From assembly GCA_023300375.1 (NCBI GenBank), contig JALZWO010000225.1:1-35899 (forward strand): DNA of 35,899 nt. Reading direction: 5' to 3'. This stretch comes from Granulosicoccus sp. (lineage in GTDB: Bacteria > Pseudomonadota > Gammaproteobacteria > Granulosicoccales > Granulosicoccaceae). Positions 17,498 through 24,524 of this stretch are shown piece by piece (position 1 is the stretch's first letter; the number at the start of each line of letters is the position of its first letter). The notes under the pieces are model-generated. The model saw nothing but the letters and a program-made list of their open reading frames with translations, was not told the origin of the DNA and did no database searches. Both the position numbers and the translations under genes were made by a program.

Positions 17498-18654
17498 TGA
17501 AAAAACTACAATGGGGCATGGTCGGTGGCGGCGAAGGCAGTCAGATTGGCCCGGCACATCGCTTAAGTGCGGGGCTTGATGGCCTGTTCGACTTCAGTGC
17601 AGGCGCACTGGATCATCGTGAAGCTGAAGGTCGCGACTATGGACAACGGCTAGGCCTTGCCAAAGATCGCGCCTACGGCAGCTGGCAGGAAATGCTGGAA
17701 GGTGAGAAAGGTCGCGATGACCGTATTGATCTTGTCTCCGTCGCCACACCCAACTCCACGCACTTTGAAATCACCAAAGCATTTCTGGAAAACGGCTTTC
17801 ATGTGTTGTGTGAAAAACCGATGACCATGACGGTTGATGAAGCCGAGGAGATCGTTCGCCTCAGCGAATCAAGTTCACGCATCTGTGCCGTGAACTATGG
17901 CTATACCGGGTACTCACTCGTGCGCCACATGAAAGCCATGATTGCTCGCGGTGATATTGGTAAAGTGCGTGTAGTAAAGGCAGAATTTGCCCACGGACAC
18001 CATGCTGATGCAGCCGATGCCGACAACCCTCGCGTACGCTGGCGTTACGATCCAGCGCAAGCTGGCGTGTCTGCCCAGTTCGCTGATTGCGGCATTCATG
18101 CCATGCACATGGCCAGTTTTGTAACGGGTCAAGAAGTCACCAAGCTAGCTTCTGATAATGTGTCTTGCATCAGTAGCCGCGTGCTGGAAGACGATGCCAT
18201 GGTTAACTTTCGTATGAGTGGTGGCGCTGTTGGGCGCTTATGGACGTCAAGCATAGCCCTAGGTAATCAGCACGGCTTGAGCATTCAAGTATTTGGTGAA
18301 ACCGGCGGATTGCGTTGGTCACAAGAGCATCCTAATCAGTTGTTTTACATGCCCCTCAATGAAAGACTACAAATAATTGAACGTGGTGAAAGCAATCTCT
18401 CCCCTGAAGCCGATCGAACCACGCGCGTCACCATTGGTCATGCTGAAGGTATGCCACTAGCGTTTGCCAACATCTATAAAGATCTGGCAGAAGCTATTAA
18501 CGCTACAAAAGAAGGTCGAGCTATTGATCCTGCCGCTGACTTGTACCCACGTGCAAGCGATGGCTTGCGTTCAATGGCAGCAGTTGCTGCAGTGGCTGAT
18601 TCTGGAAGCCGCGATGCAGTCTGGGTAGATGCAAGACCACCAATGTATCGTTAG
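17497..18654 (+). CDS. Gfo/Idh/MocA-family dehydrogenase, coupled to iolE
   Basis: A 385-residue NAD(P)-dependent oxidoreductase. The N-terminus, GMVGGGEGSQIGPAHRLS, is a Rossmann motif with the extra Glu seen in a distinct subgroup. HVLCEKPMTMTVDEAEE gives the catalytic EKP (about residues 106-109), and SAQFADCGIHAMHMASF the Asp/His pair. This is the third such enzyme in the locus and is well diverged from the other two. Coupling to iolE by a TAATG overlap argues for a role in inositol metabolism, perhaps interconverting inositol isomers through keto-inositols. The exact substrate is inferred only from context. Confidence 0.82.
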   Translation: MKKLQWGMVGGGEGSQIGPAHRLSAGLDGLFDFSAGALDHREAEGRDYGQRLGLAKDRAYGSWQEMLEGEKGRDDRIDLVSVATPNSTHFEITKAFLENGFHVLCEKPMTMTVDEAEEIVRLSESSSRICAVNYGYTGYSLVRHMKAMIARGDIGKVRVVKAEFAHGHHADAADADNPRVRWRYDPAQAGVSAQFADCGIHAMHMASFVTGQEVTKLASDNVSCISSRVLEDDAMVNFRMSGGAVGRLWTSSIALGNQHGLSIQVFGETGGLRWSQEHPNQLFYMPLNERLQIIERGESNLSPEADRTTRVTIGHAEGMPLAFANIYKDLAEAINATKEGRAIDPAADLYPRASDGLRSMAAVAAVADSGSRDAVWVDARPPMYR

Positions 18655-18720
18655 TTTTATCTCGTCATTCTCGGGAAGGACGTCATCAACACGAGGAACG
18701 TCATTCCCGTGATTAATACC

Positions 18721-18787
18721 GTCATCCCCGCGCAGGCGGGAATCCATGCTCTGTCGCACCATGGATCCCCACCTTCGTGGGGATGAC
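18721..18787. repeat. REP-like paired inverted repeat between convergent genes
   Basis: GTCATCCCCGCGCAGGCGGG with AATCCATG (18721-18748) faces CATGGATCCCCACC...GGGGATGAC (18760-18787). Each arm is itself a short hairpin, and together they can form one long stem of about 28 bases with an 11-base loop. A related single arm, CGTCATTCTCGGGAAGG, precedes it at about 18663-18679. It lies between the plus-strand dehydrogenase and the convergent LacI gene and may also stop transcription in both directions. Copy 1 is at 5368-5436. Confidence 0.82.
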
Positions 18788-18843
18788 GAATTGTTTCGCG
18801 AGGATGACGGACTATTTCGTGAGGATAGCGAGCTAAAGTTACC

Positions 18844-19845
18844 TCAGCGTATACGCGGCCTTAGCGTGCCCCGCTCCACCAATGTACTAGGAAATAAGCG
18901 TGCCTCTGGAAATCTTTCAGGATCGTCCAGCATGGCAACAATCAATTCTATAGAGGAACTTATAATCTGCTTGATAGGCTGACGAATAGTGGTTAACGCA
19001 ATATTCTCCCAGCCTGCCATCTCCATATCATTAAGCCCTAATATTCCAACATCATCTGGCACCACAAGACCAGAATCTGATACGGCACTCAATGCACCTA
19101 TCGACAAAACATCATCGCCACAAAAGTAGGCTTCAGCCGGGGCACTTCGCAAAAGACGTAACATCTCTGTACGACCCGCGTTGAAAGAATAGGCATCTGC
19201 AAAAGAATAACTGCACGTAATTGAAGGATGCAAAGCCAATTCAGATGCGAACCCCTTGTGGCGATCCTGCGTGGACGTAGCTAATTCAGGGCCACCGAGA
19301 AAGGCGACGTTCTTATAGCCTCTCATGATGAATTCTCGCGCCGCTTGTCGCCCGCATTCAACGTTATCAATACCCACGACATGGACTTGTGGCGAACTGG
19401 TATGACGACCAAACGAATGCACAACCGGCATCTTTGCATCACGGAAAGCCTGAGAGAACGCAGGGGTTAGCGTTGAAGACGCGACGACAACACCATCCAC
19501 TGAATATTGCCGCAGCATTCTGACGCAATTAGCAGGATCTGTTTCATCAGAGAGGTTTACCAGCAGCGGGCGAAGACCCCTTTCCTGCAAGCCACGCGTG
19601 AACAGATCAAACACTTCCAGGAAGATGGGATTATGAAAGTTATTGGATACTAGGCCGATGAGCCGCGTTCGACCCGTGGTTAGACTTGAAGCTAATGCGT
19701 TGGGCGTATAGCCCAGTTCAGCTGCTGCTTTTTCAACTTTACTTCGCATACTGTCAGAAACTGATGCACCCTCAGTAAATGCACGAGAGACTGCCGAACG
19801 GGAGACTCCTGCGCGAATGGCTACATCCTTAAGCGTTACACTCAT
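18844..19845 (-). CDS. LacI/GalR-family transcriptional regulator of the inositol locus
   Basis: A 333-residue regulator. The N-terminal helix-turn-helix is VTLKDVAIRAGVSRSAVSRA (residues 3-22), followed by the hinge GYTPNALASSLTTGRTRLIG. The ligand-binding domain resembles periplasmic sugar-binding proteins: GLVSNNFHNPIFLEVFDLF, VDGVVVASSTL, GYKNVAFLGG, YFCGDDVLSIGAL, GILGLNDMEMAGWENIALTT. It is the last gene of the transport operon, 26 bases after the small membrane-protein gene. It probably represses iolD, iolE and its own operon through TGCAACCGGTTGCA and is released by an inositol-derived ligand; this follows from position and operator type, not from direct evidence. Confidence 0.9.
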   Translation of the reverse strand: MSVTLKDVAIRAGVSRSAVSRAFTEGASVSDSMRSKVEKAAAELGYTPNALASSLTTGRTRLIGLVSNNFHNPIFLEVFDLFTRGLQERGLRPLLVNLSDETDPANCVRMLRQYSVDGVVVASSTLTPAFSQAFRDAKMPVVHSFGRHTSSPQVHVVGIDNVECGRQAAREFIMRGYKNVAFLGGPELATSTQDRHKGFASELALHPSITCSYSFADAYSFNAGRTEMLRLLRSAPAEAYFCGDDVLSIGALSAVSDSGLVVPDDVGILGLNDMEMAGWENIALTTIRQPIKQIISSSIELIVAMLDDPERFPEARLFPSTLVERGTLRPRIR

Positions 19846-19871
19846 ATCAACAATTCAAGCAGTTCAACGAC

Positions 19872-20192
19872 TCAGACATGGTTAGTCTTATCGTTAGAAA
19901 CTTCATCGTTGTTTGTATTGCTCGCACTGTTCGATTCAGTTGAACGATCGTCTATCGATAGATTGTTCACTATCTCATCGTTCTCCAACGACTTGCCAAC
20001 AGTACGGTTAGCAGGCCAGCCATCAAAGAAAAAGTGCCACAGGGAATAGGCGCCTAAGGCGACAAATACTGATCCCCAAAACACCATGCCGTTGTTGAAT
20101 TCTACCAACGACCAGACAAAACAGAAAGCAACCAGAGCTACTCTGCGCCACAGAGGCAAGAAAAAATCTATTTGTACGTCTAACAGCTTCAT
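19872..20192 (-). CDS. Small two-helix membrane protein of the ABC operon
   Basis: A 106-residue protein with two predicted membrane helices (about residues 17-32 and 36-54) joined by EFNNGMVFW. A hydrophilic C-terminal tail of about 40 residues is rich in Asn, Asp, Ser and Thr and probably disordered. The N-terminal pattern FFLPLWRRVALVAFCFVWSLVEF resembles small proteins found beside sugar ABC transporters in marine proteobacteria (DUF3329-like); that match is from memory and uncertain. It lies 104 bases after the ATPase gene and 26 bases before the regulator, on the same strand. It could be an accessory to the importer or a membrane link to the regulator; no function can be assigned. Confidence 0.65.
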   Translation of the reverse strand: MKLLDVQIDFFLPLWRRVALVAFCFVWSLVEFNNGMVFWGSVFVALGAYSLWHFFFDGWPANRTVGKSLENDEIVNNLSIDDRSTESNSASNTNNDEVSNDKTNHV

Positions 20193-20296
20193 TGACTTCT
20201 GCCTGAAATCATTACATTGCCACTATTTTATCAAACAGCAGGGTTCGTACATTGTCTCTATCGAACCAAGTGCTGGGCTAGCGCGGTAACTGCGCG

Positions 20297-21070
20297 CTAA
20301 GCAGCACCCTCAAATTCAGCACCCGTTTTCGCTCCGGTGATATAGGACACCACATCCTGTCCATCAGTTTCGTCAACGTTAAGGTTGGCAACAATGCGTC
20401 CGCGACGGAACACGATAATGCGATCAACCAGATCAAATACTTGTCGCATGTTATGGCTGACCAGAATCAACGGCTCACCATTGTCTTTCAGTGTGCGGAT
20501 AATATTCTCTACCTGTGCTGTCTCTTGGACGCCAAGGGCCGCCGTAGGCTCATCCATAATGGTCAGCTTTGAAGAGAAGGTAGCCGTACGCGCTATCGCC
20601 ACGCATTGTCGCTGACCACCGGACATATTCTGAATGGTGTTGCGTATGTTGGGAATTTTAACGGCAGTGCGCTCAAGCCCCTCTATCGTCGCCGCACGCA
20701 TCGCCTTGTAATCCAGCAGCCGAAAAGGTCCTAGCCAGTTGCACTTGGTTATTTCCCGACCTAAAAACAGATTATCCGGCACATCCAGATCATCAGCCAA
20801 TGCTAATGTTTGAAACACGGTTTCAATACCTGCTTCCCTGGAATCAATAGGACCGGCAAAGTTCACCTCCTTCCCATCAAACGAAATCGTGCCACTGGTA
20901 CGCTGCTCTACACCGGTAATCTGTCGAACGAAGGTCGACTTTCCGGCCCCGTTGTCTCCCATGATGGCAACATGCTCACCCTTGTGAAGCACAAAGTTAG
21001 CCTCATTCAACGCGTGAACGCCGCCATAGTGTTTGGTGAGGTTCTGTGTTTCTAAAATTGTCTCGCTCAT
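20297..21070 (-). CDS. ABC transporter ATPase, single-domain sugar (inositol) type
   Basis: A 257-residue ATPase energising the importer at the inner face of the membrane. Walker A is GDNGAGKSTFVR, the Q-loop is TVFQTLALADDLDV, the signature is NMSGGQRQCVAIARTATF, Walker B is LTIMDEPTAALG, and the switch His lies in LILVSHNMRQVF. It has one ATPase domain only, like FrcA-type proteins, whereas ribose-type RbsA has two. I chose ATG 21070 (MSETILETQNLTKHYGG) because a GGAGAGGGCAA ribosome site precedes it and the longer form (from 21136) would overlap the permease gene. The spacing of 10 bases from the permease stop shows one operon. Confidence 0.92.
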   Translation of the reverse strand: MSETILETQNLTKHYGGVHALNEANFVLHKGEHVAIMGDNGAGKSTFVRQITGVEQRTSGTISFDGKEVNFAGPIDSREAGIETVFQTLALADDLDVPDNLFLGREITKCNWLGPFRLLDYKAMRAATIEGLERTAVKIPNIRNTIQNMSGGQRQCVAIARTATFSSKLTIMDEPTAALGVQETAQVENIIRTLKDNGEPLILVSHNMRQVFDLVDRIIVFRRGRIVANLNVDETDGQDVVSYITGAKTGAEFEGAA

Positions 21071-21080
21071 TTGCCCTCTC

Positions 21081-22163
21081 CTATCTACGCGATGCCGCAC
21101 GCTCTTGGCGTACCTTATCCAGAACGACCGCTCCAATAATAATGAAGCCCATTGCCATTAACTGGTAGTAGGCATCCAGTTTCACGTAGGTAAATCCAGA
21201 TTGGATAACACCAAAGACCATGGCACCCAGCACCGTACCAATAATGGACCCTCTGCCACCGGTCAGACTCACACCACCAATAACCGCCATGGCAATAGCA
21301 TACAGTTCGTAGAAAATACCCATGCCTGATTGCGCAGTCAGGTTCTTAGAGCTCAGGATGATAGCCGCAAACGCCGCTAGCATTGAGGCAATCATGTACA
21401 CCATGATCTTATGCTTTTGAACATTAATGCCCGACATACGAGCCGCGTCTTCGTTCGAGCCAATAGCGTAAGTATGTTTGCCGTACACCGTATATTTCAG
21501 TATGAAGTGGAACAACACTGCCAGCCCTAAAAACCAGAACACGGGCATCATCCCGCTACCAAGACCCGCATAGCCTTCAGTTGGAAACGACACTGGTTTG
21601 CCACGTGTCCATGCCTGTGCAATACCACGGCAAATCAGGAACATACCCAGCGTAGCGATGAACGGCGGTATGCGCGTAAAGGCGATAAGGCTCCCATTTA
21701 TCGCCCCTATCAATGCCCCGAATGCCAAGCCCACAATAATCGGTAGCAAAACGGGTAAATCAAATGCCCATTGACCAAAAACCGCTTTTGGATTGGGACC
21801 ACCGTTAACCAGTTCTGTCTGAGCAAATGACATGACAATCATCGCTGTTGCCCCAACCAAAGGACCAGACGACAAATCAATTCCGCCAGAGATAATCACT
21901 TGCGTGACACCTAATGCAATGATGCCGATGATGGCGACTTGCAGAATGATGATGCGCAGTCGCGCCTCGTTAAATATGGAGTCAAAACGGTCGCGGGAGT
22001 CAAACAGAAAACTCTGCTCGTTCATGTACGGCAACGTCTGCCCGAGGATCTCAAATATCGCAATAATGACAATTAATGCAATAAGAATATTGAGTTCATT
22101 GGGCCACGTACGCTTGCTCCTATCGAAGACGAGACCACCTGTACTTTCTGTCGATCGAGCCAT
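21081..22163 (-). CDS. ABC transporter permease, RbsC-like (inositol importer)
   Basis: A 360-residue integral membrane permease of the BPD_transp_2 (ribose/galactose/inositol) class with eight to ten predicted helices. Family blocks are ALGVTQVIISGGIDLSSGP, the motif FIATLGMFLICRGIAQAWTRG, YAIGSNEDAARMSGINVQKH and the C-terminal LTGGRGSIIGTVLGAMVFGV. A GGAGAG ribosome site precedes the ATG at 22163. It is the membrane channel for the adjacent ATPase and binding protein. The upstream gap of 150 bases to the binding-protein gene carries a strong hairpin. Confidence 0.92.
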   Translation of the reverse strand: MARSTESTGGLVFDRSKRTWPNELNILIALIVIIAIFEILGQTLPYMNEQSFLFDSRDRFDSIFNEARLRIIILQVAIIGIIALGVTQVIISGGIDLSSGPLVGATAMIVMSFAQTELVNGGPNPKAVFGQWAFDLPVLLPIIVGLAFGALIGAINGSLIAFTRIPPFIATLGMFLICRGIAQAWTRGKPVSFPTEGYAGLGSGMMPVFWFLGLAVLFHFILKYTVYGKHTYAIGSNEDAARMSGINVQKHKIMVYMIASMLAAFAAIILSSKNLTAQSGMGIFYELYAIAMAVIGGVSLTGGRGSIIGTVLGAMVFGVIQSGFTYVKLDAYYQLMAMGFIIIGAVVLDKVRQERAASRR

Positions 22164-22246
22164 GAGTTACTACTCTCCTGCTTTTATTAGTGGTGTTCGT
22201 ACGTCATGTGGATAAACCACACATGAAAATCACAAGCACATAAAGC

Positions 22247-22279
22247 GCTGGTATCACCGAATGTCATGGTGATACCAGC
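22247..22279 (-). terminator. Intra-operon hairpin between binding protein and permease
   Basis: Perfect 12-base arms GCTGGTATCACC (22247-22258) and GGTGATACCAGC (22268-22279) with a 9-base loop. No strong U-run follows on the minus strand, so it is probably not a full terminator. In binding-protein operons such hairpins commonly protect the 5' mRNA and raise the level of binding protein relative to permease; that role is inferred. Confidence 0.7.
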
Positions 22280-22313
22280 TCTTAATGAGTTACTGCGTTA
22301 CTGCATCGTTGAC

Positions 22314-23249
22314 TTACAAGAAGTCTTCAACAGTCTCAGGCGTTACTAGCTTGAAAGGGATGAAAACAGTTTTATCAACATCTTCACCTTTAACCAGCTT
22401 GATTGCAGTGTCGATAGAGCCTGCACCCTGACCTGCAAGATCCTGGAATACAGTGACATCCATTTCACCGGCTTGCATCGCAACCAGCGCATCAGGAGTA
22501 GCATCAACACCACCGACAACCACATCGTCCATAGAGATTCCAGACGCCTTCATGGCCTGAATAGCACCGATAGCCATTTCGTCGTTGTTACCGAATACAG
22601 CGTCGAAAGGCTCGCCTGAAGCGATCCAGTTAGTCATCATGTTTTGTGCTTCATCGCGAGACCAGTTAGCTGATTGCTCATCGATCAAAGTGATGAAGTT
22701 ACACATATCCATACCAATAACGTCATGGAAATCTTTTGAACGTTGAACAGCTGCTTGATTAGAAAGACGTCCCATCAGCATGTACGCTGAAGCACCACCT
22801 GATTTTCCTTGTGCGCGCAAATCTTGGCACATGCGGAAAGCTGCCAGTGTTCCAGATTCGATTTCGTTAGACGCTACGAACGCTTGTCCTTCAGGCAGAG
22901 TAGCCATGTTGCCCGGCTGGCGGTTAACGTAGACCAGAGGGATTCCAGCAGAAGCGGCCGCTTGTGACATCGCTTCTGTAGCATCGGTATCTACAGCATT
23001 GACGATGATGGCATCAACACCAGAGGCGATGAAGTTGTTGATTTGATCAAGCTGCTTAGCAACATCTTCCTGAGCATCTTCCATCTGTAGCTCAACACCA
23101 TCCAACGTCCCAACATGGTCTGTCATGCCGGTGCGCATGATAGTCAGGCCATTGTCGTCAAAGTTAGCGATTGATACGCCCAGTGTCTCAGCCAACGTTG
23201 GGCCTGACAGCAATGTGGCAACTGCTGCAACGATTAAGGTTTTTTTCAT
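22314..23249 (-). CDS. Periplasmic sugar (inositol)-binding protein of ABC importer
   Basis: A 311-residue secreted binding protein of the Peripla_BP_4 class. The signal peptide MKKTLIVAAVATLLSGPTLA is predicted to be cleaved before ETLG. The mature part shows GVSIANFDDNGLTIMRTG, QLDQINNFIASGVDAIIVNA, GIPLVYVNRQPG and GNNDEMAIGAIQAMKASG, as in ribose- and inositol-binding proteins. Its place with iol genes and with an RbsC-like permease supports inositol as ligand, though ribose-like sugars cannot be excluded by motif. A strong GGAGAG ribosome site lies just before the ATG. It is expected to be the most abundant product of this operon. Confidence 0.9.
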   Translation of the reverse strand: MKKTLIVAAVATLLSGPTLAETLGVSIANFDDNGLTIMRTGMTDHVGTLDGVELQMEDAQEDVAKQLDQINNFIASGVDAIIVNAVDTDATEAMSQAAASAGIPLVYVNRQPGNMATLPEGQAFVASNEIESGTLAAFRMCQDLRAQGKSGGASAYMLMGRLSNQAAVQRSKDFHDVIGMDMCNFITLIDEQSANWSRDEAQNMMTNWIASGEPFDAVFGNNDEMAIGAIQAMKASGISMDDVVVGGVDATPDALVAMQAGEMDVTVFQDLAGQGAGSIDTAIKLVKGEDVDKTVFIPFKLVTPETVEDFL

Positions 23250-23300
23250 CTCTTCTCTCCGTATGGTTGTGTCCGGCGCACACCGTTGTTTTGAATACCG

Positions 23301-23319
23301 GAAAACGCCCCGAAGGGCT
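23301..23319 (-). terminator. Short terminator-like hairpin upstream of the binding-protein gene
   Basis: On the minus strand, GCCC-TTCG-GGGC is preceded by AAA and followed by GTTTTCC. The 4-bp stem with a stable TTCG loop and a short T-run could act as a weak terminator or attenuator between the IolI-like gene and the binding-protein gene. Confidence 0.4.
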
Positions 23320-23335
23320 TTAGAACATCATTCAT

Positions 23336-24151
23336 TCATGCGGCTTTCACCGCTTGATTGGACTCAATGAAACTAATTGATTCACGTAATGCAATAACAG
23401 GCTCTGCTAGCTCATGCACAGCAGTCGAAAAGGCTTCGAACGAAACCACGCCGCAATAACCACCAGCGTGCAGTGCATCGAGTTGTTTAATGTTACCCAG
23501 ACGATCGTTAGCATCTATCAGTACGCGGTGCGAATCACGCATGTCAGTGTCACTCACAGAGGTATCGGTGACACCAGACACATGCACTACTGCGGTGTGT
23601 TCCGGGAACACGTCACCACCCGCTAGATAATGGTGAAAGGTATCGTGCACAAGTTTGAAACAATGACCAGCGTCCAAGCCATTGATTGCATCAACAGCTT
23701 CACGCTTGCTTCGTAATGAACAATGGGTAAATCCCAACGGCTCAATGAGGCCAACAAGAGCATTCGCTTCGAGCAAAGGTTGCAATCCTGACAGCGCTTC
23801 TAACAGATTATCCTGCCGCTCACCCTCAGCGCACCCGCGCCCATCGTTTCTGGGGATAAGGCTGATGGCCTCTGCACCGCAACCCACAGCAAGCTCAATC
23901 AGAGCTTCAGTCTCGTCGCGCTTTGTATTATTGAAGTCATCGAATGCGCAAACTTCTGATAACGCCAGAATCCGCAGACCGTGTTGCTGAGCGGCTGAGC
24001 CTGCATCGTATGCACTCATTCCGTCAAACAGTGAACCTGCGAGATCGCAACGCAGCTCTACGCCAACACAGCCAAGTTCGGATGCCCACGCCAATAGCGA
24101 CGCGTAAGAGGCGTTGGCAAGTGACATGTGATTGACAGCGAAATCGGGCAA
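23336..24151 (-). CDS. IolI-like inosose isomerase / sugar-phosphate isomerase-type TIM barrel
   Basis: Xylose-isomerase-like TIM barrel of 271 residues. Conserved metal and catalytic positions are visible: GLIEPLGFTHCSLRSK (metal Glu), KLVHDTFHHYLAGG (Asp, His), VVHVSGV (His) and GVVSFEAFS (last Glu). These match IolI, which interconverts 2-keto-myo-inositol and 1-keto-D-chiro-inositol, better than IolE. I chose the TTG at 24151: GGAG at 24157-24160 sits 5 bases before it, and the protein then begins at the first barrel strand (PDFAVNHMSLAN). The open frame runs to a TTG at 24247, but that codon lies inside the operator palindrome, and the extra 32 residues look unlike the family. ATG at 24127 is another option. 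It is the first gene of the transport operon. Confidence 0.78.
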   Translation of the reverse strand: MPDFAVNHMSLANASYASLLAWASELGCVGVELRCDLAGSLFDGMSAYDAGSAAQQHGLRILALSEVCAFDDFNNTKRDETEALIELAVGCGAEAISLIPRNDGRGCAEGERQDNLLEALSGLQPLLEANALVGLIEPLGFTHCSLRSKREAVDAINGLDAGHCFKLVHDTFHHYLAGGDVFPEHTAVVHVSGVTDTSVSDTDMRDSHRVLIDANDRLGNIKQLDALHAGGYCGVVSFEAFSTAVHELAEPVIALRESISFIESNQAVKAA

Positions 24152-24242
24152 TGAATCTCCGGTAGGCTGAGGAACAACTTCAGCCAAATCGTCATAAGAG
24201 CGTTGATTATGCGAGCGCTTAGGCGACGTTGCAAGCTTTTTT

Positions 24243-24256
24243 TGCAACCGGTTGCA
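24243..24256. promoter_or_regulatory. LacI-type operator in front of the transport operon
   Basis: TGCAACCGGTTGCA, identical to the site between iolD and iolE. A further TTGCAA half-like sequence follows at 24229-24234. It lies about 90 bases before the chosen start of the IolI-like gene, so it would control the importer genes and the lacI-type gene itself. Confidence 0.82.
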
Positions 24257-24524
24257 GTTTTATTCGTTTTGTCGGACTCAGTGGTTAATCTAATGCTCGA
24301 TTACAGCACTTCAATTTGCCACCACCTGTGTGATCAAGATCTAATGGCTAGGAAAACTCAGGAACCGAACGCTGATAGCTTCGCAGATATAGAGTATTCA
24401 AGGCAAGCGGAATGATCTACGTTAGCCGTTTCTGGCCTGTGAGGCAGCCGGCATCGTAGATGTTCTGCCAGGCGCTATTGCTGTTGCTCGCGAATGTGCA
24501 AGCTCGCCTGCAGCAGATGGGCCT
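24257..24524. other. Intergenic region between the transport operon and the MFS gene
   Basis: About 270 bases with no supportable gene. It should hold the promoter of the minus-strand transport operon (no convincing -35/-10 pair seen) and the 3' end of the MFS transcript. A plus-strand open stretch of about 35 codons near 24425-24535 begins after a stop and runs into antisense of the MFS gene; I do not call it. Confidence 0.4.
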
